Below, one piece after another: positions 9,071 through 17,566 of a DNA stretch of 64,000 nucleotides. The notes beneath the pieces are model-generated. The model ran no database searches, was not told the origin of the DNA, and was given only the letters and a program-made list of their open reading frames with translations. The stretch's first letter is position 1; each line of letters opens with the position of its first letter. The position numbers and the translations under genes are program-made. The DNA comes from Dehalococcoidia bacterium (GTDB lineage Bacteria > Chloroflexota > Dehalococcoidia > DSTF01 > WHTK01): NCBI GenBank assembly GCA_009377745.1, contig WHTK01000014.1, forward strand, positions 1 through 64,000, written 5' to 3'.

Positions 9071-9420
9071 CGATTGGCTGAGGGGGAAGAACGATACCTC
9101 TTCTGCTTGAGGCGCGCCCTCGACGGACTGAGGGGTGTCCGGAGCCGGTTGATGGACCTCGAGTGGCTGTTCTGGTGTTTCGAGGCTGATTACTTGCTGC
9201 TGTTCGCTATTGCTTCCTCCTACGCTAAAAGCTACGACCAGGAGCCCGATACTCAGGAAGTTGCGGGCATCTGGCCTCGTCCAAATCAGGTATTGCCCTT
9301 CTCAGGCATGCGCGCCTCCTTGCTCTGGAGAGTTTGTCGCTTCGTAAATGGCGAAAAGGTATACGGCGTATACGCACAAAGCGCGGCGACATTCCAGTAA
9401 AGCGGGGACGTGTTTGAGGT

Positions 9421-9438
9421 TAAGCGACGAATCGCTTA
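9421..9438. other. Perfect small hairpin in an intergenic stretch
   Basis: TAAGCGA (9421-9427), loop CGAA, TCGCTTA (9432-9438). The 9310-9518 interval is AT-richer than its surroundings and has no supported gene. It holds this hairpin and the upstream region of the RlpA-like gene, and may act as the 3' boundary of the aspartoacylase-like operon. Confidence 0.35.
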
Positions 9439-9518
9439 CGTGGAAGCAAATAGGGCACGATAAGCCAAGAGAAGACTTATCGAAGCATAAAGAGTTTCAC
9501 TACTTGAGGCTGTAATGT

Positions 9519-10475
9519 TTATGCGGAGAGAATGCCAATGCGGCGCGCCAGCTCCTCGGCGACTTCCACGTGGAGGGCAATGCGGCGCTCCAGCGTCTGC
9601 TGCTGGCCCATCTCCACCAAGTAGACCGACAATCCCGGCAACGCCCTCGGCAGGCCGAGGCTGGAGCTGCTAACACCGCTGCCACCGGCCGCCTGGCGGA
9701 TGCCGCCCTGGTCGGAGCTGGATTCCTGGCGGCGGCTCTCCGGCGGCCCGTTGCCACTGCCGATACGGTTGCGGTAGAAGAACTCCTCGCGCGAGGCCAG
9801 GATCCGGGAGTTCACCGCCTCGATCACTTCTTGCGCCAGGGTCACTGCCGGTTCCGCCACGTTGGTGCCGATAGTCTGACCCAGGAAGGCAGTGCCGTTC
9901 TGCGGCCTGTCGTTGTAGAAGGCCCAGGACTCGTGCATGTCGATCAGATGGTTGACGTGGAACTCGCTCGCCGTTTCCGTGATCTCGTAGGCCATGCGGG
10001 CCATGGGCAGGCCGATGGGGTCGCCGGGGTAAAGGCGGTTGAGATCGCCCAGCTCCGGGGTGGTGCGGACAAAGTCCCTGGTCGCCAGCCGGTTGGCGTA
10101 GGGGACAACAAGGAATGCCCCCGTTGCCGGGCGCAGACTGTCAAGCAGCCGTTCGGCGCCGAACCAGCCACCCGGCTCGTTGCCGTGGACGCCGCCCAGG
10201 ACCATCAACACATTGCCGGGCTTGCCGCTGCCGAAGATGTAGAGGTCCGTCTCCTGCGGCGTGCCGGCCATCAGAGTGCGGCGCTCTTCGCCTTCCGGCA
10301 CCACGAAGGGCGGCGGTGGCGGGGCGGCCCGCGCCTCCGATGCCACGTCTTTGGCCACGGGGGCGTCTGTTACGGCCCCCGGCGCGTCATCACCGCTGCA
10401 GGCTGCCTGAATGGCGAATGGCAAGGCGGCCAGTCCCGCGAGAAAGCGGCGTCTGCTCAGGGGACGGCCCAGCAT
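9519..10475 (-). CDS. Tat/lipoprotein-exported M14-type zinc hydrolase (succinylglutamate desuccinylase/aspartoacylase-like)
   Basis: A 318-residue protein. The N-terminus has an RRRFLAGLAAL twin-arginine signal and a lipobox ending at a Cys near residue 26 (AIQAAC), so it is probably an exported lipoprotein. The catalytic domain has the zinc motif GGVHGNEPGG (His and Glu ligands) and a later LIDMHES His, the pattern of the carboxypeptidase-like AstE/aspartoacylase family that cleaves amide bonds of N-acyl amino acids or peptides. The substrate cannot be told. The gene begins five bases after the stop of the DUF2277 gene, so they form an operon. A gap-like Ser/Gly-rich insert is present at about residues 240-270. 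Confidence 0.75.
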   Translation of the reverse strand: MLGRPLSRRRFLAGLAALPFAIQAACSGDDAPGAVTDAPVAKDVASEARAAPPPPPFVVPEGEERRTLMAGTPQETDLYIFGSGKPGNVLMVLGGVHGNEPGGWFGAERLLDSLRPATGAFLVVPYANRLATRDFVRTTPELGDLNRLYPGDPIGLPMARMAYEITETASEFHVNHLIDMHESWAFYNDRPQNGTAFLGQTIGTNVAEPAVTLAQEVIEAVNSRILASREEFFYRNRIGSGNGPPESRRQESSSDQGGIRQAAGGSGVSSSSLGLPRALPGLSVYLVEMGQQQTLERRIALHVEVAEELARRIGILSA

Positions 10476-10480
10476 CCTGC

Positions 10481-10693
10481 TCAGACGCTCCTGGCCGGGA
10501 CGGTCAGCGATTCAAGCAGCCGCTGCGCCGAGACGCTGATCTCGTTGACGGCGGCGTTGAAGGCTTCTTCGTTCTTACGAGAGGGCAGCCGATAGCCGCT
10601 AACCTTGCGCACAAACTGGAGAGCCGCCGCCTCGACCTCTTCCTGAGTGGCCGGGGCTTCCGGCCGTCGCAGTACCTTGATGCTTCTGCACAT
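10481..10693 (-). CDS. DUF2277 family small protein
   Basis: A 70-residue protein starting MCRSIKVLRRPEAPATQEEV and continuing through AALQFVRKVSGYRLPS, which matches the family-wide pattern of DUF2277: an N-terminal MCR-I-L motif, then an AxQ(F/Y)VRKVSG segment and a closing helix. The family has no established function. Some genomes place it near DNA-repair or housekeeping genes. Here it is the first gene of a two-gene operon with the exported zinc hydrolase. Confidence 0.85.
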   Translation of the reverse strand: MCRSIKVLRRPEAPATQEEVEAAALQFVRKVSGYRLPSRKNEEAFNAAVNEISVSAQRLLESLTVPARSV

Positions 10694-10765
10694 ATTTCTC
10701 GCTCCTAGATTGAGGATAGCGTTTCCAGGCTAACTCGCAAAGGACATGGACGGCCTGTCAGCTAA

Positions 10766-11016
10766 CGAGTTTTCTCCGTAGCCGGTCCTCTCCAGGACAA
10801 GTACGCCTGGAACTACCAGAACCGCGCCGGCAGGTTGGCCTTCCCGGTCACGTTCCGCTTCCGGGCGTGCGTAAGGATGGCGGCACTTTCGCGGCCGAGA
10901 CCGACATGATCCCGGTGAGCTGGCGCGGCCACCCTGTCGCTTACCACTTCGTCCGGCGCGTCGGGGACCAGGTCTCTGCATCGGTGCGGAAGGCTCAGAG
11001 CCCGCGTACGATGTAG
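10766..11016 (+). pseudogene. Fragment of a PAS domain, frameshifted
   Basis: Read across one frame change near 10860, the translation gives the second half of a PAS-fold sensor domain. It has YAWNYQNRAGRLAFPVTFRF in the first frame, then RKDGGTFAAETDMIPVSWRG and a closing AYHFVRRVGDQ in the next. The DG-x-x-F-x-A-E core followed by a V-x-W-x-G strand is the usual PAS C-terminal hairpin. There is no start codon or upstream half: a TAA precedes the fragment. The stop (11014-11016) lies two bases before the putA start. I regard it as a decayed remnant, not a working gene. Confidence 0.45.
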
Positions 11017-11018
11017 GG

Positions 11019-13967
11019 ATGGAACCGGAGATTGAGGCGCTCGGCCGCCGTCTGCTGGCGGCGGCCGAGAAGCGCGACCCGCTGACGCTGACGCCAGAGT
11101 GGTGGCAGGAGCGGCTGCTCGATTGGGCAACCAGCGACCCGGACTTCCGCGTCAAGCTGCTGCGCTTCGTCGATGTGCTGCCGACGCTGCGCAGCGCCCG
11201 CGCCGTGGCCGACCACATCCGGCAGTACTTCCGCGGCGACGTGCCGGCCATTGTCCACGTTGGCTCGGAGCTGGCGGCGGCGCCGGTCTTCCGTCCCGTC
11301 GTCTCGCAGATCGTGCGGCAGAGCGTCTACGCCATGGCGCATCGCTTCATCGCCGGCGAGACGCCCGCTGAGGCGGTCGAGCGACTGAGGGAGCTGGCCA
11401 GGGACGGAGTCGCCTATACGGTCGACCTGCTGGGCGAGGCAACTCTCTCGGAAGAGGAGGCCGGGGTTTATCTAAAGCGCTACACGGAGCTGATCGAGGT
11501 GCTGGCGAGAGAAGCGCCCGGGCCGGCAGGAGGTGTCTGGCAGGATGTGCCGCCGGTCAACATTTCGATCAAGCTGAGCGCTCTCTACTCCCAGTTCGAG
11601 GCGGCGGCGCCGGAGAGCGTCAGCGAGGGCGTCCGCGCGCGGCTGCGGCCACTGCTGCGACTAGCGCGCGAGCGCCATGCCTTCGTCAACGTCGATATGG
11701 AGCAGTACCGCTTCAAGGACCTCGTCCACCATGCCTTCGCGGACGTGCTGCGCGAGCCTGAGTTCGCGGCATTCAGCGACATCGGCATCGTGGTCCAGGC
11801 CTACCTCAAGGACGCCGAGAGCGATATCGCCCGGCTGCGTGCCCTGGCGGAGGAGCGCGGCGCCCCCTTCAGCGTCCGCCTGGTCAAGGGCGCTTATTGG
11901 GAAGAAGAGCGCATCGTCGCCAGCCAGAACGACTGGGCAGTGCCGGTGTTCGAGGACAAGGCTGCGACCGACGCCTCATTCGAGCGCTGCACTGATGCCC
12001 TGATCGACGCCTGGCCGCACCTGCGACCCGCCTTCGGGACGCATAACCCACGTTCGATAGCGCAGGCCGCTGTCAAAGCCCGCGCCGCCGGCCTGGCCGA
12101 CGCCGACATCGAGTTTCAGATGCTTTTTGGCATGGCGGACGAGCTACGAGACGCCGTCGCCGAGGAGGGCTATCGGACGCGCGTCTACGCGCCGGTCGGG
12201 GCAGTCATTCCGGGCATGGCCTATCTTGTGCGGCGTCTGCTGGAGAACACGTCGAACCAGTCCTGGTTCATCCAGGAAGAGCGAGCTTCGCCCGAGGAGC
12301 TGCTGGCCGCGCCACAACCGGCCGATGCACCGGATACATCGTCATTGCGACCCTATGATTTTGCTGAGTCGCCACCGTTCCACAACGCGCCGCCGGCAGA
12401 ATTCCACCACGACTCAGAGCGCAAGACGATGCGGGCAGCCCTCGACCGTGTGCGTCGCGACTTCGGTAAGACGCAGCCCCTGCTGATCGGTGAGGAGCGC
12501 GTCAGCCGCCGCGAGCTGGCTGAAGTACGCTACCCGGCCGACCCGAGCCTGCTGCCGGGCCGGGTTGCTCAGGGTACTCGCGCTGACGTGGATGCTGCCG
12601 TAAAGCTGGCGCACGAGGCGTTCCCGGCGTGGCGCGACCGTCCGGTGGCGGAGCGAGCCGCGATCCTGCGTCGCGCCGCCGATCTGGTCGGGAAGCAGCG
12701 CTACGACCTGGCCGCGCTGATGGTCTACGAGAGCGGCAAGCCCTGGCGGGAGGCGGACGGTGACGTGATCGAGGCCGCCGACTACCTGCGCTACTACGCT
12801 CTCCAGGCGGAGCGTCTGCTGCAGCCGGTAGCCATGGATGAGGTGTTGGGCGAGGACAACGTCTACCTGCGCGAGGCCCGCGGTGTGGCGGCGATCATCG
12901 CGCCCTGGAACTTCCCGCTGGCGATCATCTGCGGCATGAGCAGCGCGGCGCTGGCCGCCGGCAACTGCGTCATTCTCAAGCCCGCTGCCCAGTCGCCGCT
13001 GATTGCCGCCCGCCTGGCAGAGACCCTGCGCGAAGCCGGCGTACCGGACGAGGTTGTGCAGTACCTGCCCGGCCCCGGCGGCGAGGTAGGTCAGGCCCTG
13101 GTGGAGCATCCCGGCGTCGAGACGATTGCCTTCACAGGCAGCAAGGAGGTCGGCCTCGGCATCCTGCGCGCCGCCGCCGAGGTGCGGCCCGGCCAGCGGA
13201 GCCTGAAGAGGGTTATTGCCGAGATGGGCGGCAAGAACGCGATCATCGTCGATGACGACGCCGACCTTGATCAGGCTGTGGCCGGCGCGATCACGTCCGC
13301 GTTCGGCTACGCGGGACAGAAGTGCAGCGCCTGCAGCCGGTTGATCATCGTCGGGTCCGCCTACGACGAGACCCTGGCACGTCTCGCCCCCGCCGTCGAA
13401 AGCCTCGTCGCCGGGCAACCACACCAGCCCGCCAGCTACGTCCCGCCGGTGATCAGCGAAGCGGCCCAGAAGCGCATCGAGGGCTACATCGAGACCGGCA
13501 AGAAGACGGCGCGGCTGCTGGTGCAGGGATCGCGGCCGGAGGGCGATGGCTACTTCGTGGCGCCGACGGTGTTCGTGGACGTGGCGCGCGATGACCGCCT
13601 GGCCCGCGATGAGATATTCGGGCCTGTGCTGAGTGTCTTCCGCGCCCGCGATTTCGACGAGGGCCTGGAAATCGCCCTGGACTCCGAGTTCGCGCTGACG
13701 GGCGGCGTCTACTCGCGCAACCCGCGCAACATCGAACGCGCCCGCCGCGAGTTTCGGGTGGGGAATCTTTACATAAACCGCAAGACGACCGGCGCTATCG
13801 TCGGGCGGCATCCTTTCGGCGGCCTGCGCATGTCGGGCGTTGGCGACAAGGCGGGCGGCCCGGACTACCTGCTGCAGTTTCTGGAGCCGCGGACGATCTC
13901 CGAGAACACGACTCGCCGCGGCTTCGCGCCTGAAGGCATCCCCTTCGACGCGACGCGCTCGCTCTAA
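11019..13967 (+). CDS. putA: Bifunctional proline dehydrogenase / L-glutamate gamma-semialdehyde dehydrogenase
   Basis: A 982-residue fusion that oxidises proline to glutamate. The N-terminal ~440 residues are the FAD-dependent proline dehydrogenase barrel (NISIKLSALYSQFE, VNVDMEQYRFKDL, VRLVKGAYWEEE). The remaining ~500 are the NAD-dependent aldehyde dehydrogenase: IAPWNFPLAI, FTGSKEVG for NAD, EMGGKNAIIV, and GYAGQKCSACSR with the catalytic Cys at about residue 769. The closing HPFGGLRMSG motif is present. The length matches the minimal PutA type without a DNA-binding N-terminus, so it should not regulate its own gene. It starts immediately after the PAS fragment. Confidence 0.92.
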   Translation: MEPEIEALGRRLLAAAEKRDPLTLTPEWWQERLLDWATSDPDFRVKLLRFVDVLPTLRSARAVADHIRQYFRGDVPAIVHVGSELAAAPVFRPVVSQIVRQSVYAMAHRFIAGETPAEAVERLRELARDGVAYTVDLLGEATLSEEEAGVYLKRYTELIEVLAREAPGPAGGVWQDVPPVNISIKLSALYSQFEAAAPESVSEGVRARLRPLLRLARERHAFVNVDMEQYRFKDLVHHAFADVLREPEFAAFSDIGIVVQAYLKDAESDIARLRALAEERGAPFSVRLVKGAYWEEERIVASQNDWAVPVFEDKAATDASFERCTDALIDAWPHLRPAFGTHNPRSIAQAAVKARAAGLADADIEFQMLFGMADELRDAVAEEGYRTRVYAPVGAVIPGMAYLVRRLLENTSNQSWFIQEERASPEELLAAPQPADAPDTSSLRPYDFAESPPFHNAPPAEFHHDSERKTMRAALDRVRRDFGKTQPLLIGEERVSRRELAEVRYPADPSLLPGRVAQGTRADVDAAVKLAHEAFPAWRDRPVAERAAILRRAADLVGKQRYDLAALMVYESGKPWREADGDVIEAADYLRYYALQAERLLQPVAMDEVLGEDNVYLREARGVAAIIAPWNFPLAIICGMSSAALAAGNCVILKPAAQSPLIAARLAETLREAGVPDEVVQYLPGPGGEVGQALVEHPGVETIAFTGSKEVGLGILRAAAEVRPGQRSLKRVIAEMGGKNAIIVDDDADLDQAVAGAITSAFGYAGQKCSACSRLIIVGSAYDETLARLAPAVESLVAGQPHQPASYVPPVISEAAQKRIEGYIETGKKTARLLVQGSRPEGDGYFVAPTVFVDVARDDRLARDEIFGPVLSVFRARDFDEGLEIALDSEFALTGGVYSRNPRNIERARREFRVGNLYINRKTTGAIVGRHPFGGLRMSGVGDKAGGPDYLLQFLEPRTISENTTRRGFAPEGIPFDATRSL

Positions 13968-13983
13968 GGCACGGCGGCGCCCT

Positions 13984-13999
13984 CCGGAGTCTACTCCGG
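13984..13999. terminator. Short hairpin after putA
   Basis: CCGGAG (13984-13989), loop TCTA, CTCCGG (13994-13999), ten bases after the putA stop. No T-tract is present. Confidence 0.35.
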
Positions 14000-14053
14000 C
14001 CGCGATATAACGCTGAGTCGGTGGATTCCGCCCTTCGGCGGCTGGTGAACGCC

Positions 14054-14170
14054 CTAGGCGCGATTCGGCTGGTAAGACTCGCCGAGCGTAGAGTCGCCGG
14101 ACTTGCCGAGCATGGACGCGAGTCCATAACCCAAGGCCAGACCGGCAAGGAAACCGAGAATGAAGCGCAT
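14054..14170 (-). CDS. Small single-span membrane protein, 38 residues
   Basis: The frame starts MRFILGFLAGLALGYGLASM: a short basic residue, then an unbroken hydrophobic, glycine-zipper-like helix. A polar tail ends YQPNRA. This is the pattern of small single-pass membrane proteins such as YtxH-like peptides. GGAG lies about six to ten bases before ATG 14170, in a run GAGGTGGAGAG. No partner is evident: it stands alone between putA and the IscU-like gene. Confidence 0.55.
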   Translation of the reverse strand: MRFILGFLAGLALGYGLASMLGKSGDSTLGESYQPNRA

Positions 14171-14246
14171 TTAACTCTCCACCTCACCCCGCCCCGAGGC
14201 CGCGCAATCGTACGCTACGGTTTTGTAACGTGTCAATTGCTAATCT

Positions 14247-14624
14247 TCAGCCCGCCTGCTGCAGCCGGTAGCTGCCGATCGCACGGCGCAGGGCATCGAT
14301 GACCAGCGCGGCGCTGTGAAGCTTGCTCGTGGGTAGGCCGCCGACGGCGTCCGAGACGTCCTCGTGGGTCAGGGCCATCGCCTCGTCCAGGGTCAGACCG
14401 GCGATCAGCTCCGTGATCACGCTGCTGGTCGCGACGGAAGCTGTGCAGCCCTCGGTCTGAAAGCGCGACTCGGCGATGCGGCCGTCCTCGATGCGAAGCG
14501 ATAGAGCGAGGGTGTCGCCGCAGACCGGGTTCATCTGGTAGCCGCGCGCGTTGGCGCCTGGAAGATCGCCCTGGTTACGGGGGTGCTCGGCGTGGTCGAG
14601 GATGATGTCGCTGTAGGACTCCAC
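14247..14624 (-). CDS. IscU/NifU-N-like iron-sulfur scaffold with one cysteine replaced
   Basis: A 125-residue protein of the NifU_N/IscU family, which assembles Fe-S clusters on three conserved Cys. It keeps the first (NPVCGD), including the conserved Asp that speeds cluster release, and the second (EGCTAS). At the third site it reads SKLHSAAL, where IscU has LHC, so the final Cys is Ser while the adjacent His is kept. It lacks the insert typical of SufU. The missing ligand means normal cluster assembly is doubtful; a carrier, regulatory or altered role is possible. Ten bases separate it from the upstream epimerase-like gene on the same strand. Confidence 0.75.
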   Translation of the reverse strand: MESYSDIILDHAEHPRNQGDLPGANARGYQMNPVCGDTLALSLRIEDGRIAESRFQTEGCTASVATSSVITELIAGLTLDEAMALTHEDVSDAVGGLPTSKLHSAALVIDALRRAIGSYRLQQAG

Positions 14625-14633
14625 GAGTCAATT

Positions 14634-15500
14634 CTAGCGCGTTAAGGTCGCGGGCCAGCCTTTGCCGTGCTCGGCCAGCCATGCCTGCCAGGTGTGTCGT
14701 GGGGTCCAGCCCAGCGTCTCGCGCGCCCCTGAGGTGTCGATCAGCGCTCTGGATGGCTCCGCGTCGTACTCGGACCCGCCACGCCACTCGACGTCCGGGT
14801 AGCGGCAGCGAGCGATCTCGCGGCTGGAGCGGCCGTCGGCTGAGATGTCGGGCGCGCAGACCAGCAGCCGATGATGGCCGGTGACGTCCGGCTCAAGCGC
14901 TGTCTGCACGGCCGACGCAAGGTCGCTTACATCGATGAAGCTGCCGTACTCCCAGCTGGCATGCCACTCGCGCCCTGGGTCCTGGCGCCAACGTTCGAGG
15001 GCGCGCTCGTAGTTCTGGGGCAGCCAGACGGAGGCCGAGCGCAGGCAGACCGTTGTCATGCCGGTGGTGGTTGTGAAGTGACGGCAGACCTCCTCAGCCA
15101 GCAGCTTGGAGACGCCGTAGGCATTGCGAGGCCGGGACGGATGGGCGTCGTCAATCGGCAGGTAATCAGGGTTAGCCTCGCCGAGAAAAATGCCGAGGGC
15201 GTTGACGCTGCTGAGATAGACGAAGCGCTGGACTCCAGCGGGAGCGGCCGCGGCCAGGACGTTCCAGGTGCCGTTGACGTTGGCGGTCAGGATTTCGGTT
15301 GCCGGCTTGTCGCGGTTGGTCTGCGCCGCAAGGTGGACGACCGCCTCGATGCTGCGCATGGCCTTTTCGAGATGCCGCGGCTTCTGGATGTCGAGCCGGT
15401 CGCGGATGTCGAAGCCGGAGACTTGATGCCCGGCCTGGCGGAGCTGCGTCTCGATCGAACGGCCGACATAGCCTCGATTGCCCGTTAGCAGCAGCCGCAC
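14634..15500 (-). CDS. NAD-dependent epimerase/dehydratase (extended SDR)
   Basis: A 288-residue extended short-chain dehydrogenase. The Rossmann motif TGNRGYVG is at the N-terminus, with the FVYLSSVNALG strand and the catalytic YGVSK (Tyr and Lys) near residue 130. The closest wording is to UDP-sugar epimerases and dehydratases, but the sugar cannot be predicted. At 288 residues it is slightly shorter than typical GalE proteins. It lies between a MidA-like methyltransferase gene and an IscU-like gene, all on the minus strand with gaps of about 10 bases, so one transcript is likely. Confidence 0.75.
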   Translation of the reverse strand: MRLLLTGNRGYVGRSIETQLRQAGHQVSGFDIRDRLDIQKPRHLEKAMRSIEAVVHLAAQTNRDKPATEILTANVNGTWNVLAAAAPAGVQRFVYLSSVNALGIFLGEANPDYLPIDDAHPSRPRNAYGVSKLLAEEVCRHFTTTTGMTTVCLRSASVWLPQNYERALERWRQDPGREWHASWEYGSFIDVSDLASAVQTALEPDVTGHHRLLVCAPDISADGRSSREIARCRYPDVEWRGGSEYDAEPSRALIDTSGARETLGWTPRHTWQAWLAEHGKGWPATLTR

Positions 15501-15510
15501 GCCGTCTCCC

Positions 15511-16641
15511 CTAGCCGGCCGCGGCCACGGCGCTGATTTCGGGAACGTCCTTGGCCTGAAGCAGCACTCTGATCCGTCCGAGGCCGGAGGGGTCGGTAAG
15601 CTCGATCACGGAACGCCTCAGCGCGTAGTAGGCCTCGAGGCCGTCGGCCGCGGGGCGCCGCGTTAGGCCCTCACCGATGCCCAGCGCGCCGAGATACTCC
15701 GCCTGGGTCGTGAGGCCGAGCGTCCTTAAGCCGGAGGCCTCACCGGCGCGCATGACGGTAGTGAAGTCCACGCTGGCGGTGATGTCCTGCCTACCGACGC
15801 GGGCGTAGGGGTCATCGCCGGACGTGTGGCGATAGAAGGTCAGCAGAGTCCCGGCTTTGCGCCAGGGCGCGTAGAGCGCTGATGCCTCATAGCCGTAGTC
15901 GAGAGTCAGCAGGTGGCCGCGCCGCAGGGCCCGTGCCGCGGCGCCGATCCACTCCGAGGCCGCGAGACAGACTTCCGCATCACAGCCCTCGCCGGGCTCA
16001 ATGCCGAGGGCTGTGAAGTAAGCGTCGATCTTGGGGCCGGCGTCCACCTCCGCATCGACAAAGCGATCGTGCTGGTAGCCGACCCGCACCTCGTAGAGAC
16101 GGCCATCGCGGCGCCGCACGCGATGGAAGGGCAGCGCGTCCAGCAGTTCGTTGCTGAGGATGCAGCCCTCGATTGTGTCAGTCTCAGGCAGGCCGCTCGC
16201 GACCATAACTTTATCGGCGGGCAAACCGGCAGCGTCAATGAAGTTTACGGCTTCGGTTTGCCGGTAGGTAGCGTCTTGCAGAGTGTAACCGATGGCCTCG
16301 TACAGCGCCGGCTCGGCGAGCCTCAGATGACGCAGGATATCCGAGGCCAGCCGTCCGTTGCCGGCGCCCGCCTCGAAGACATCGAAGCGTGATGGCTCAC
16401 CCAGCTGCCGCCAGAAGCCCGCGAGCTGTCGCGCGATGGTGGCCCCGAAGACGGGATGCACATTGGGGCTTGAGTGGTAGTCGAGGGAGGGATCACAGCG
16501 TACGTAATAGCCCTGATCTGGATGGTACAACGCGAGGGCCATGAAATCGCTGAAGGTGATCGGGCCGGTGTGGCTTATATGTTGACTAATGATGTCCCTT
16601 AGCAGGACATTGTGAGTGGCGCCGAGGTCAGAGTGCCCCAT
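15511..16641 (-). CDS. MidA/NDUFAF7-like SAM-dependent methyltransferase
   Basis: A 376-residue protein of the COG1565 (DUF185) family. Its mitochondrial members methylate an arginine of respiratory complex I. The conserved opening ITFSDFMALALYHPDQGYY, the SAM-binding VFEAGAGNGRLASDIL (G-x-G-x-G) and the family motif SNELLDALPFHRV are all intact. Bacterial targets are not established. ATG 16641 is the chosen start. It faces the divergent UDP-glucose-dehydrogenase-like gene, and the two 5' ends are about 54 bases apart, so their promoters overlap. Confidence 0.8.
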   Translation of the reverse strand: MGHSDLGATHNVLLRDIISQHISHTGPITFSDFMALALYHPDQGYYVRCDPSLDYHSSPNVHPVFGATIARQLAGFWRQLGEPSRFDVFEAGAGNGRLASDILRHLRLAEPALYEAIGYTLQDATYRQTEAVNFIDAAGLPADKVMVASGLPETDTIEGCILSNELLDALPFHRVRRRDGRLYEVRVGYQHDRFVDAEVDAGPKIDAYFTALGIEPGEGCDAEVCLAASEWIGAAARALRRGHLLTLDYGYEASALYAPWRKAGTLLTFYRHTSGDDPYARVGRQDITASVDFTTVMRAGEASGLRTLGLTTQAEYLGALGIGEGLTRRPAADGLEAYYALRRSVIELTDPSGLGRIRVLLQAKDVPEISAVAAAG

Positions 16642-16695
16642 GAGGCGAGTGTAGATTCGCCGTCGAGGCCAGTCCAGAGCGCCCAGGAGTCACGC

Positions 16696-17496
16696 ATGCT
16701 ACCCAAGATCGCCATCGTGGGTTTCGGAGATGTCGGCCGCTCGCTACAAGCACTGTTTCCGGACGCTATCCCTTACGACGAGCCGCTGGGAATCGGCTCT
16801 CGCGACGAGGTCAATGGCTGCCGCTTTGCCCTCGTCGCCGTGCCCACGCCCGGCGGCCCCGACGGCGAATGCGACACCTCGATTGTCGAGGATGTCGTTG
16901 GCTGGCTGGAGACAGACCACATCGTGATCCTCTCGACAATCGCTCCGGGCACGACCGAGCGGCTCGTGCGGGAGACCGGCAAGCGCATCGTCTTTCAGCC
17001 GGCCTACGGACCCGGCGAGACGCCCGAGCATCCTTACAGCGACCTGCGGAAGCAGAACTGGCTGATCCTCGGCGGCGAGCGCGCCCACACCATCCCAGTC
17101 GCCGATCTTTACAAGCGGGTGCTCAACGCCGAGACCGCCATTTGGCAGACCAGCGCCCGCACGGCGGAGCTGACGAAGTACATGGAGAACGCATTTCTCG
17201 CCCTCAAAGTAACGTTCTGCAACGAGTTCTACGACATCGCCAGCGTCCTTGGCGTCGACTACAACGAGCTGCGTGAGCTCTGGCTGCTGGACCCGCGTAT
17301 CGGCCGCAGCCACACTTTCGTTTACCCGGAGGACCGCGGTTACGGCGGCAAGTGCCTGCCGAAGGATGTCAGCGCGTTAATCCACACAGCGGCCGCCCAT
17401 GGCTATCAGCCATCGCTGCTCTCTGCTATGGATGAAACCAACGCCGGCTTCCGGGCTCTACAGCAGCAGGCCGAATCGCAGGCAGGCTCAGCCTGA
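16696..17496 (+). CDS. Short UDP-glucose/GDP-mannose dehydrogenase-like protein
   Basis: A 266-residue member of the nucleotide-sugar dehydrogenase family. It has an N-terminal Rossmann motif (IVGFGDVGRSL) and a central domain with a YMENAFLALKVTFCNEF helix and the catalytic-Cys motif YGGKCLPKD. Family members are normally 400-450 residues. The C-terminal UDP-binding domain and part of the N-terminal domain are missing here, yet the catalytic Cys remains. It could use a different, smaller substrate or need a partner (inference). ATG 16696 is preferred because AGGAG lies about eight bases before it. In-frame ATG upstream has none. Confidence 0.7.
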   Translation: MLPKIAIVGFGDVGRSLQALFPDAIPYDEPLGIGSRDEVNGCRFALVAVPTPGGPDGECDTSIVEDVVGWLETDHIVILSTIAPGTTERLVRETGKRIVFQPAYGPGETPEHPYSDLRKQNWLILGGERAHTIPVADLYKRVLNAETAIWQTSARTAELTKYMENAFLALKVTFCNEFYDIASVLGVDYNELRELWLLDPRIGRSHTFVYPEDRGYGGKCLPKDVSALIHTAAAHGYQPSLLSAMDETNAGFRALQQQAESQAGSA

Positions 17497-17532
17497 GGCT
17501 AGACTCGACCCCCGCAAGTCTCCGTGCGCGCC

Positions 17533-17538
17533 TATAAT
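17533..17538 (+). promoter_or_regulatory. Candidate -10 element (TATAAT)
   Basis: A perfect TATAAT lies 29 bases before the ATG of the next gene. I find no good -35 hexamer at 16-18 bases, so confidence is modest. Confidence 0.35.
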
Positions 17539-17566
17539 GGCGGCGTTCAAATGAAGGAGGCTAATC

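Noticed and set aside
9359..9373. GTATAC-GGC-GTATAC upstream of the RlpA-like gene
   Set aside because: Each half is itself a palindrome and the site could be an operator, but there is no regulator or second copy to support it.
8855..9400. A 181-codon plus-strand frame across the RlpA-like gene
   Set aside because: The opposite strand carries the Cys-rich barrel and the hydrophobic leader; the plus frame has no ribosome site.
11099..11388. Short open frames nested within putA
   Set aside because: Overlap a firmly identified gene and show Arg/Pro/Ala shadow composition.
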